A stretch of 64,000 nucleotides of DNA from assembly GCF_003184185.1 (NCBI RefSeq), contig NZ_QHJG01000005.1, positions 1 through 64,000 on the forward strand, given 5' to 3'. This document shows, one piece after another, positions 18,721-26,057 of this stretch. A program made the position numbers and the translations under genes. The notes under the pieces were generated by a model, which worked only from the letters and a program-made list of their open reading frames with translations, had not been told where the DNA came from and did not search any database. How positions within the stretch are numbered: the first letter of the stretch is position 1; the number at the start of each line of letters is the position of its first letter. The DNA comes from Legionella qingyii (GTDB lineage Bacteria; Pseudomonadota; Gammaproteobacteria; Legionellales; Legionellaceae).

Positions 18721-20079
18721 TCAGGGAGATAATGTCGATAGAATTTTTTCTGCATTGCCTTCTGTGTAGCTTTCTCTGTTAACTCGCAAATAAATAACCT
18801 GCTCATTTTCTGCGAGTGCAACTTCAATAACGCCTTTAATATTTAATAGTTGAGTAATAATGTTTTCTTTTCTCTCGGACCAAGGATAGGGCAAGATAAG
18901 TGTTGAAACAGAGACGTTTGATTTCATTGAAATGGAAATAATTAACCATAAAACGCCTAGGATGGCATTAGTAATAAAGATTCCTTGACTACTGTCCCAT
19001 TGGTATAGCACGCCAGATAGTGCTCCGCCAATAAAAAGCCCTAAAAATTGGCTGGTAGAATAAATACCCATGGCAGTCCCTTTATTATTGGGATTTGCCT
19101 GTTTTGATACCAAAGAGGGTAGTGCTGCTTCGAGGATATTAAAAGCAACAAAGTAAATTAACATAAGGACGCACAAACCAAACCAATTTTGAAATGTATA
19201 CGCCAGTAATAATTGTGCTAAAGTCATTGTAAGAACTGAGGAAAGAAAAATGCTTTTCATGCGCTTTTTCTTTTCCGCAAGCACAATAAACGGGATCATC
19301 AGTATAAATGATATCAGCATGAGTGGCAGATAAAAATGCCACTGTTGGGATAAATGGCCTTGTTCCATTTGTTTTCTTAAGATAAAGGGGATAGCAAAAA
19401 ATGTTGCTGTGAGAATAAAATGCTGGCAGAAAATACCTACATTGAGGCGTTGTAGTTGCAAGTTGGACATAACTTGTTTGAATAAAGCGGGATTTGTTTC
19501 GCTATCAATATGAAAACGTTCATTTACAGGTTTAGGAATGACCAAATGAAGTAAAATGATTCCTGCTATTGCTAACATCGTAGTGAGGTAAAAAATACCG
19601 GCCAGGCCGAAATGATGTGTAATGGCAGGACTCACAACCATAGCCAGACTAAATGATGTCCCTATAGTCATACCAATGACCGCCATCGCTTTAGTCCGTT
19701 GTTCATCAGGTGTAAGATCGGCAAGTAATGCGATTAAAACGCTTCCAATGGCACCTGTACCTTGTAATGCTCTGGCAAGGATCATCCCATAGATAGAATC
19801 AGTTATAGCGCCAAGTAAGCTTCCACAAGCAAAAAGGAGCAAGCCCAAAGTAATCATGGGTTTTCGACCTATTTTATCGGAAAGCATGCCAAAAGGGATT
19901 TGGAGGAGCCCTTGAGCAAGTCCATAAATTCCTAGCGCAAAACCGACCAATGCAGGAGTTGCGCTTCGCAAATTTTCTGCATAAATGCTAAATACAGGAA
20001 TGAGTAAAAACAAGCCGAGCATGCGAAAAGAAAAAATTGCAGCTATAGGAAACACAGTTTTAAACCAAGAATGCTTCAT
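18721..20079 (-). CDS. yajR: MFS transporter of the YajR type
   Basis: A 452-residue protein with about twelve membrane segments, close in length and motifs to E. coli YajR (454 residues). Shared marks are FSFRMLGLF at the start, GIYGLAQGLLQIPFGMLSDKIGRKP (MFS motif A), ARALQGTGAIGSVL, and GTAMGIYSTSQFLGLFIGG. The C-terminal 65 residues form the extra ferredoxin-like YAM domain known in YajR. The family is a proton-driven transporter of uncertain substrate. It stands alone on the minus strand. Confidence 0.9.
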   Translation of the reverse strand: MKHSWFKTVFPIAAIFSFRMLGLFLLIPVFSIYAENLRSATPALVGFALGIYGLAQGLLQIPFGMLSDKIGRKPMITLGLLLFACGSLLGAITDSIYGMILARALQGTGAIGSVLIALLADLTPDEQRTKAMAVIGMTIGTSFSLAMVVSPAITHHFGLAGIFYLTTMLAIAGIILLHLVIPKPVNERFHIDSETNPALFKQVMSNLQLQRLNVGIFCQHFILTATFFAIPFILRKQMEQGHLSQQWHFYLPLMLISFILMIPFIVLAEKKKRMKSIFLSSVLTMTLAQLLLAYTFQNWFGLCVLMLIYFVAFNILEAALPSLVSKQANPNNKGTAMGIYSTSQFLGLFIGGALSGVLYQWDSSQGIFITNAILGVLWLIISISMKSNVSVSTLILPYPWSERKENIITQLLNIKGVIEVALAENEQVIYLRVNRESYTEGNAEKILSTLSP

Positions 20080-20434
20080 TCATTAATATATGTTTATCTT
20101 AATCGTGTGCCGATAGTACAAAGTTAACCCTCTAGAAACAAGATATTTGAAAATTTAATGATCTAATCATTGCTTTATCGATAAATAAAAATGAAAATGT
20201 AGCTTTTTGTAACTGTTCGTCCAAGGGCGTCGATTTACGAGCGCTTGGTATCTTGAAATCGTAGCCTGGGTGGAGCGAAGCGGAACCTGGGTTTTGTAGG
20301 GAACGAATTCCCGGGTTCCGCTTCGCGTTCACCCAGGCTAAACGCAACAGGGACATGATTTCTTAAGTGGGTACCATTGTTTTATCAACAGTTGCTTTTA
20401 TTTTTAATAAATTGAAGTTGATGAGGAATATTCC
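20080..20434. other. Gene-free stretch between yajR and the acyl cluster
   Basis: No gene. It holds the 80-base palindromic repeat at 20261-20340. GATGAGGA at 20419-20426 is the ribosome site of the reductase gene that follows. A plain -35/-10 pair for that gene was not convincing. Confidence 0.5.
20261..20340. repeat. 80-base palindromic intergenic repeat (CCTGGGT family), copy 2
   Basis: TAGCCTGGGTG (20262-20272) pairs with CACCCAGGCTA (20330-20340), and GCGAAGCGGAACC (20275-20287) pairs perfectly with GGTTCCGCTTCGC (20314-20326). The GC-rich hairpin stands out from its AT-rich surroundings. It shares its core with the repeats at 15690 and 34357, like a REP/BIME-type family. No linked transposase is in the window. 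Confidence 0.8.
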
Positions 20435-21190
20435 ATGAGTTTGGTTTTTGCAGATAAAGTTGGCTTGATTACTGGCGGTGCGCGAGGTATCGGTAAGGCG
20501 ACTGCATTAAAATTAGCGCAGGCGGGATGTGATATTGCTATAGTTTATTACAACAGTTCTGATGAGGCCCAAGCTTTAGTCGAAGAAATTCATACTATGG
20601 GGCGCAAGGCAATTGCTCTGCAAGCGAATGTGGCCGATCATCAGTCTGTAAAAGAAATGTTTGCTCAATTCCGCGAACACTTTAATCGACTTGATTTCTT
20701 GATTAGTAATGCGGCCAGTGGCGTTTTAAAATCGGCACTTAAGATGTCTACCAAGCATTGGCGTTGGTGTTTGGAAACAAATGCTTTGGCATTAAATCAT
20801 TTGGCGACAGAAGCTCGTTCATTAATGCCTAGAGGGAGTCGCATTATTGCTTTATCCAGTCTTGGTGCATCTCGAGCGATTCCTAATTATGCCTTTATTG
20901 GAGCTTCCAAAGCAGCTCTTGAAGCATTAGTTCGTTCTTTGAGTCTTGAGTTAGCTGTTGATGGGATTACAGTGAATACTGTTTCTGCTGGAGTAGTTGA
21001 TACAGATGCTTTAAAGCATTTTCCTAACAGAGAACAATTACTTGATGAATATCAGGCCCACTCGTTGACAGATAGACCATTGACAACACAAGATGTTGCC
21101 AATGCAATTTATCTCTTATGCTTGCCGGAAGCGGCCATGATTAATGCGCATACTTTATTCGTTGATGCAGGGTATAGTCAGGTTGGTTAA
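20435..21190 (+). CDS. FabL-like enoyl-ACP reductase (short-chain dehydrogenase)
   Basis: A 251-residue short-chain dehydrogenase. The Rossmann motif is TGGARGIG (13-20). Instead of the usual Y-x3-K it has Y152-x6-K159 in NYAFIGASK, the mark of enoyl-ACP reductases. Segments such as ISNAASGVLK, DTDALKHFPNREQLL and FVDAGYS closely match Bacillus FabL. It would reduce enoyl-ACP with NADPH at the end of each elongation cycle. It heads a cluster of acyl-chain genes, 88 bases before the carrier protein, so the likely task is very-long-chain synthesis. A FabG-type ketoreductase is the alternative. Confidence 0.78.
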   Translation: MSLVFADKVGLITGGARGIGKATALKLAQAGCDIAIVYYNSSDEAQALVEEIHTMGRKAIALQANVADHQSVKEMFAQFREHFNRLDFLISNAASGVLKSALKMSTKHWRWCLETNALALNHLATEARSLMPRGSRIIALSSLGASRAIPNYAFIGASKAALEALVRSLSLELAVDGITVNTVSAGVVDTDALKHFPNREQLLDEYQAHSLTDRPLTTQDVANAIYLLCLPEAAMINAHTLFVDAGYSQVG

Positions 21191-21229
21191 TACCTCATCA
21201 CTTTAATTTTGTGTCTTTAAAAAAATATA

Positions 21230-21238
21230 TGGTATAAT
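21230..21238 (+). promoter_or_regulatory. Extended -10 promoter ahead of the AcpXL-like gene
   Basis: TATAAT at 21233-21238 is preceded by TG at 21230-21231, a consensus extended -10. A weak -35 (TTGTGT, 21209-21214) lies 18 bases upstream. It would start transcription about 33 bases before the ATG at 21279. Activity is inferred. Confidence 0.55.
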
Positions 21239-21278
21239 TCCGGGCTTTTTAAATTAGCTGATCTCTGAGGAACAAAAT

Positions 21279-21692
21279 ATGAATGTAGCAGACGTTTATC
21301 CTAAAGTTAGGGAAATTGTTGCTGATGTGTTAGTAATTGATGCAGAAGACGTATCTCTTAACAGTCGATTGATAGCAGATCTAGGCGCCGAATCTATTGA
21401 TTTTCTTGATTTGGTTTTCCAATTAGAAAAAGAATTCAAAATTAAAATTCCTCGCGGTCAATTGGAAAAAAATGCACGTGGTGATTTGGCAGAAGATGAA
21501 TTTGAAAAAGGCGGCGTCATCACTGAGCAAGGTTTGCAGGTATTGCAAAACTATTTGAGTGAAGTTCCTGCAGATCAATTCAAACCGAACATGAAAGTTA
21601 ATGAAATACCCTTGTTGTTTACCATTGAAACATTTTGTAAATTAGTTGTTGCTGCGATCAACGAGCAACAAACTGCCGGAGCTGGGGCTTAA
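21279..21692 (+). CDS. acpXL: Specialised acyl carrier protein, AcpXL-like
   Basis: A 137-residue carrier protein, longer than the 78-residue housekeeping ACP. Ser39 in LGAESIDFLD is the phosphopantetheine site (the usual DSL is ESI here). The longer acidic protein and its neighbours (dehydratase, two ketosynthases, LpxL-type acyltransferase) match the rhizobial acpXL cluster, which builds C28-type chains for lipid A. Legionella lipid A is known to carry such very long oxo-acyl chains. It has its own promoter-like sequence. The function is inferred from the cluster. Confidence 0.8.
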   Translation: MNVADVYPKVREIVADVLVIDAEDVSLNSRLIADLGAESIDFLDLVFQLEKEFKIKIPRGQLEKNARGDLAEDEFEKGGVITEQGLQVLQNYLSEVPADQFKPNMKVNEIPLLFTIETFCKLVVAAINEQQTAGAGA

Positions 21693-21741
21693 TTTCGGTG
21701 TTACTTTTAAAATTAAGATTAATAGGGTTTAATAAATACTG

Positions 21742-22638
21742 ATGAGATTTTTATTTGTTGATCGTATAGTGGAGTCATCTCCTGGTCAGTTGATCAGGGG
21801 AATCAAACATGTTACCTCAAATGATACGTTCCTCACAGTTGATGAACAGGGGCGGCCTTGTTTTATCCCCTCTTTAATCGGAGAAACACTGGGGCAATTG
21901 GCCGCATGGAATGTGATGGCACTGCAAGGATTTACTCATAGGCCTGTGGCTGGTATCGTTGCACGTGCCTCCATGCATCGGCGAGCCTATGTCGGTGAAA
22001 CTTTATTGCTTGAGTCATTTATAGAACACTTGGATGATTCAGTCATGCAATATCATAGTGAAGCCAGGGTGGGTAGTGAACTTGTCTTCAGTATTGACGG
22101 TGCTTTAGGCCCTTTGCTGCCTATGGATGATTTTATCAATTTAGATGAAGTGAAGCAGCAATTTTCTGAAATTAACCGTCCTGGTGATTGGTCGGTTATT
22201 AGTAAAGAAAGTGGACCCGTGGAAGATGAATATCTGATAATGGGTTCGGATTTATCTGTAGTGCCCATGACATTTGATAGAATTCGCTCCAGTCAGCCAG
22301 GTATTAGTTTAATCGCTGAAAAAAGAATATCGCGAGCTGCTCCTTATTTTGCAGATCATTTTCCGAAGAAACCTGTATTACCTTTAACGGTATTATTGGA
22401 ATGCAAACTCAATTTAGCTTATGAATTTGTTCTGCGCGCAGGATATTCAACTCACTATCAAGTGAGTGAATTTCGCAAAATAAAAATGAATGAATTTGTC
22501 TATCCTGGCGATGTTCTTGAATGTTATGTAACAGTAAAAAAACAAACGGAAGACGAGTTGATCCTGGCTTATCGCAGCGAGGTAGCCGGTAAACGTGTTT
22601 GTGTTGTGGATGTAGTACTTATTCCCAGAGGTAAATAA
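21742..22638 (+). CDS. Double-hotdog 3-hydroxyacyl-ACP dehydratase (FabZ/FabA-like)
   Basis: A 298-residue protein with two hotdog-like halves. The C-terminal half (about 185-298) has the FabZ-type APYFADHFPKKPVLPLTVLLE, with the catalytic His in DHFP and the Glu in LLE. The N-terminal half (1-150) has the matching FIPSLIGETLGQLAAW but lacks the His. It would dehydrate 3-hydroxyacyl chains on the neighbouring carrier, the position of fabZXL in rhizobia. It ends one base before the next start, so translation is probably coupled. Confidence 0.75.
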   Translation: MRFLFVDRIVESSPGQLIRGIKHVTSNDTFLTVDEQGRPCFIPSLIGETLGQLAAWNVMALQGFTHRPVAGIVARASMHRRAYVGETLLLESFIEHLDDSVMQYHSEARVGSELVFSIDGALGPLLPMDDFINLDEVKQQFSEINRPGDWSVISKESGPVEDEYLIMGSDLSVVPMTFDRIRSSQPGISLIAEKRISRAAPYFADHFPKKPVLPLTVLLECKLNLAYEFVLRAGYSTHYQVSEFRKIKMNEFVYPGDVLECYVTVKKQTEDELILAYRSEVAGKRVCVVDVVLIPRGK

Positions 22639-22639
22639 A

Positions 22640-23938
22640 GTGAAAAAAAGACGAGTCGCTATTACAGGTTTGGGAGCGGTTTCCCCTTTAGGACTTGATG
22701 TCCAGTCCACATGGTCTAATTTATTGGCAGGACATTCCGGAATTGCTGAAATTAAACAATTTGATGCCAGTGCTTTTCCAACTTATATTGCGGCTGAGGT
22801 AAAAAACTTTACCCTCGATCCCAAATTAATTACCAAACGTAGTCGCTTTTCTGTGCACTTTACCCGCTATGCTCTTGCAGCTGCTCAACAGGCTTTTGAT
22901 GATGCAGGGATCGTGCCTACAGAACAAACAGCAAGCCAGTGGGGGGTAGTTACAGGCAGTGGTATGATGACTGCCGAATTTGATTATCTATCTCGATTTC
23001 AACAAATTTGTGCTCAAAATGGTGAAGCAGATTGGGGACGTTTGCTTGCTAATACACAAGAATTTTATAAATTATCTGATTTTGGTAAAACGACGCCAAA
23101 CTCAGGGTTGTCTTTATTGATTCAACAATTCGGAATCAGCGGTTATGCCTCGTCCGTTCACACCGCGTGTGCGTCAGGTGGCCAAGCTTTAGGATTAGCA
23201 ATGCAAGTAATTCGTCGCGGCGAAGCAGACTTCATGTTAGCTGGCGGATTTGATTCAATGATTAATCCTTTGGGATTATCTAGTTTTTGCCTATTAGGTG
23301 CCTTATCAACTTACAACAGTACACCGGAAACCGCGAGTCGACCTTTTGATGCGACACGTAATGGTTTTGTCTTGGGAGAAGGAGCTGCCTTTTTAATTCT
23401 TGAAGAATGGAGTAAGGCAAAAGCGCGAGGTGCTCGTATTTATGCGGAATTGGCTGGTGAGGGGAACTCTCTAAGCTCTTATCGAATTACTGATTCACAT
23501 CCAAATGGTGACGGTGCTATTCAAGCTATCGAACGTGCTCTTCAGGATGCAGGAGTACAGGCTTCTGATGTAGATTATATTAATGCACATGGTACCTCAA
23601 CCAAAATGAATGACTTGAGTGAAACAAATGCGATTAAAGCAGTTTTTGGCGAGTCTGTCGCAACCTTGCCTGTAAGTTCGACTAAAGGTCAAACAGGACA
23701 TTTGATTGCTGCGGCAGGCGCACTTGAAGCGGTGTTATCAGTTAAATCCATAGAACAGGCACAGATACCTAAAACGGCCAATTTAACAACCCCCGATCCA
23801 GAATGTGATTTGGATTATGTGATTGATGGTCCACGTGAACGTTCTGTGGGAGTCGTTTTATCCAATTCTTTTGGATTTGGTGGCTCCAATAGCTGCTTGT
23901 TGTTTAAGCATCCTGAATTTGGGGGAGCAGATTTATGA
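22640..23938 (+). CDS. fabF: Beta-ketoacyl-ACP synthase II-type, catalytically complete
   Basis: A 432-residue ketosynthase of the FabF fold, GTG start. All three catalytic residues are visible: Cys177 in HTACASGG, His317 in NAHGTST and His354 in GQTGHLIAAAG. It elongates acyl-ACP by Claisen condensation. It overlaps the next ketosynthase by four bases, suggesting that the two are made together and may pair. A dedicated role in very-long-chain synthesis is inferred from the neighbours; the housekeeping fabF should lie elsewhere. Confidence 0.85.
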   Translation: MKKRRVAITGLGAVSPLGLDVQSTWSNLLAGHSGIAEIKQFDASAFPTYIAAEVKNFTLDPKLITKRSRFSVHFTRYALAAAQQAFDDAGIVPTEQTASQWGVVTGSGMMTAEFDYLSRFQQICAQNGEADWGRLLANTQEFYKLSDFGKTTPNSGLSLLIQQFGISGYASSVHTACASGGQALGLAMQVIRRGEADFMLAGGFDSMINPLGLSSFCLLGALSTYNSTPETASRPFDATRNGFVLGEGAAFLILEEWSKAKARGARIYAELAGEGNSLSSYRITDSHPNGDGAIQAIERALQDAGVQASDVDYINAHGTSTKMNDLSETNAIKAVFGESVATLPVSSTKGQTGHLIAAAGALEAVLSVKSIEQAQIPKTANLTTPDPECDLDYVIDGPRERSVGVVLSNSFGFGGSNSCLLFKHPEFGGADL

Positions 23939-25212
23939 GTCAGGACAATAGAGTATTTATCACAGGTCGAAGTGCATTAACTGCATCAGGTTCTACCGCA
24001 GATGCAACTTGGAATGCAATTCTTTCTGGTAAAAGTGGGATTGCTGAAATAGCTCAATGGGATTTGTCACAATGGTCTCATCGTTTGGGGGGCGAACTAA
24101 AGGAGTTCAATCCTGCAAAAATGCTACCAGATCGCAAGTTGATGAAAGTCATTTCGCGTCAGGATGTGATGGGAATTAATGCTGCAGTACAAGCAATCGA
24201 GCACAGTCAAATGATTGCGTATCGCGATACTCTTGAAGATCCTAATTCATTTAATGAGCAAACCGCTGTTTTTGTAGGCTCACCTGGAAATAAATATTTT
24301 CAACAATATGATTTTTTACCGTTGTTGGCAAAAACTCAAGGCGATATGCAGCAATTTGCGCAGCATTTATTTGAAACAGTCCATCCGATGTGGTTATTAC
24401 GAATATTACCTAATAATGTTCTTGCATACACAGGGATTACCTATGAATTTAAAGGTCCCAATCATAATGTAACCAATCATGCTGCTGGTGGAACACAAGC
24501 TTTATTGGAAGCATTTCACGCAATTCGTAGTGGTCAGGCAGAACGAGCTGTCGTTGTTGCCTATGATATGGCTATTGAGCCGCAAGCTCTATTTTACTAT
24601 CAGCAATTGGGGGTCTTGAGTACTCAACATTTAAAACCTTTTGACGAAGCCCATGATGGCACCATATTAGCCGAAGGCGCTGCTGCTTTGGTCTTGGAAA
24701 GTGAAGCCAGCATGCGTGCGCGCTCAGCAACGTGTTACGGTGAGATAATCGGCGGTTTATCAACCAGTGAAACAGAAGGATTATTTTCTGTGGATACAAG
24801 CGGGCAAAAGCTTGCTGAATTGATGCAACGTACTTTGGATGTTGTAAAACTAAATACTCATGATTTAGGTTTTATTGTTGCTCATGGAAATGGTAATAGT
24901 AAATCAGATTATAGCGAATCTCAGGCAATACAAAATGTTTTTGCCGAAGAGGAAGTTCCAGTAACCGCTTTCAAATGGTCTATGGGACATACTATATGCG
25001 CCTCTGGTTTGATTGACGCAGTAATGACAACCTATGCACTTTCATCTAAATGTGTGCCAGGGATAGCTAATTTGCAAAATATTGCATCCAGTTGTAATGG
25101 TTTATTCGTAAGTGCAGATCATCAACCTCTAAAAAGAGGACCTTATGCACTGACAATTAATCGAGGATTTGCAAGTATGAATGCGTGTTTGGTGATCAAA
25201 GCTTGTGACTGA
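23935..25212 (+). CDS. Ketosynthase-like protein without the nucleophilic cysteine
   Basis: A 425-residue protein of the FabF fold. Where active ketosynthases have T-A-C, this one reads VTNHAAGGTQAL (179-190): the Cys position is Ala183 in an ungapped alignment, or His182 if a gap is allowed. Both catalytic His are kept (His317 in VAHGNGN, His352 in SMGHTICASG). This resembles the chain-length factor (KS-beta) of type II polyketide synthases, which pairs with an active KS. It overlaps the neighbours on both sides, by four and eight bases. A scaffold, decarboxylating or length-setting role is inference. Confidence 0.8.
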   Translation: MSQDNRVFITGRSALTASGSTADATWNAILSGKSGIAEIAQWDLSQWSHRLGGELKEFNPAKMLPDRKLMKVISRQDVMGINAAVQAIEHSQMIAYRDTLEDPNSFNEQTAVFVGSPGNKYFQQYDFLPLLAKTQGDMQQFAQHLFETVHPMWLLRILPNNVLAYTGITYEFKGPNHNVTNHAAGGTQALLEAFHAIRSGQAERAVVVAYDMAIEPQALFYYQQLGVLSTQHLKPFDEAHDGTILAEGAAALVLESEASMRARSATCYGEIIGGLSTSETEGLFSVDTSGQKLAELMQRTLDVVKLNTHDLGFIVAHGNGNSKSDYSESQAIQNVFAEEEVPVTAFKWSMGHTICASGLIDAVMTTYALSSKCVPGIANLQNIASSCNGLFVSADHQPLKRGPYALTINRGFASMNACLVIKACD

Positions 25213-26053
25213 ATTAGAACAAAAAGTTAATAAATTGCCCGTGAGCTGGCTAGGACGATTTGTCCATAAATTTTTACCCTATAAGCGGCAAATAGTTATG
25301 GCCAATATCGATCGTGTCTTCGGTGATCAATTAAGTAAAGCGCAAAAAAAGCGACTTGCTATATCGTATTACTCTCATTTGCTTAAATCCTTTAAAGAAG
25401 CAATCCAATTGCGTTTTATGTCTGAAGATGATTTACGTAATCAGGTCGAGGTTCGGGGTCATGAAAACATGTTGGCGGTTGTAGCACAACAAAAAGGCGT
25501 TTTGGTTCTGACAGGGCATTTTGGAAATTGGGAAGTTGCACCCATCGGCGGTGTTTTAAATTTTAAAGAATTTCAGGGGCAGTTTCATTTTATCCGTCGC
25601 ACTTTATCGATCAAATTTATTGAGCGAAGTTTGTTTAAGCAATATTATCAAGTCGGTTTAAACGTTATTCCTAAAAAAAACTCGCTAGATAAGGTTTGCG
25701 CCGCTTTAGAGCAAAACCATGCAGTGATTTTTGTTCTTGATCAACATGCTTCATTAGCGAATCGAGATGGTATTGCCGTAGAGTTTTTTGGTACGAAGGC
25801 AGGAACTTATCGGAGTTTAGCAACTTTATCACGTTATACGGGAGTACCAGTAATTCCTGCAGCAGGCTATAGATTACCGAATGGAAAACATGTTTTAGAG
25901 TTTTATGATCCTATTCCTTGGAAAGATTATGGAAGTGCTCAAGAATCGCTTTACCATAATACATTGGCTTATAACCAAGCTTTAGAACGTATTATTTTGG
26001 CCCATCCTGAGCAATGGAACTGGATGCATAAACGTTGGAAACTCAAATTGTAA
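25205..26053 (+). CDS. lpxXL: Lipid A acyltransferase of the LpxL/HtrB family, LpxXL-like
   Basis: A 282-residue inner-membrane acyltransferase. The H-x4-E catalytic motif is His105-FGNW-Glu110, with LVLTGHFGNWEVAP around it. LDQHASLANRDGIAVEFFG and the C-terminal HPEQWNWMHKRWK are standard for the family. The start is a GTG inside the end of the preceding gene (8-base overlap). As last gene of the cluster it would move the very long chain from the special carrier to lipid A, the role of LpxXL in rhizobia. Its stop is four bases from that of the convergent gene. Confidence 0.82.
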   Translation: MTELEQKVNKLPVSWLGRFVHKFLPYKRQIVMANIDRVFGDQLSKAQKKRLAISYYSHLLKSFKEAIQLRFMSEDDLRNQVEVRGHENMLAVVAQQKGVLVLTGHFGNWEVAPIGGVLNFKEFQGQFHFIRRTLSIKFIERSLFKQYYQVGLNVIPKKNSLDKVCAALEQNHAVIFVLDQHASLANRDGIAVEFFGTKAGTYRSLATLSRYTGVPVIPAAGYRLPNGKHVLEFYDPIPWKDYGSAQESLYHNTLAYNQALERIILAHPEQWNWMHKRWKLKL

Positions 26054-26057
26054 TAGT

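Noticed and set aside
18519..18827. Minus-strand open frame of 102 codons
   Set aside because: It runs through the MITE-like element and into the yajR C-terminus in another frame, so it is a chance frame.
22640..25212. Type II polyketide synthase gene cluster
   Set aside because: The KS pair looks similar, but the neighbours (AcpXL-like carrier, dehydratase, FabL-like reductase, lipid A acyltransferase) fit very-long-chain lipid A acyl synthesis better.
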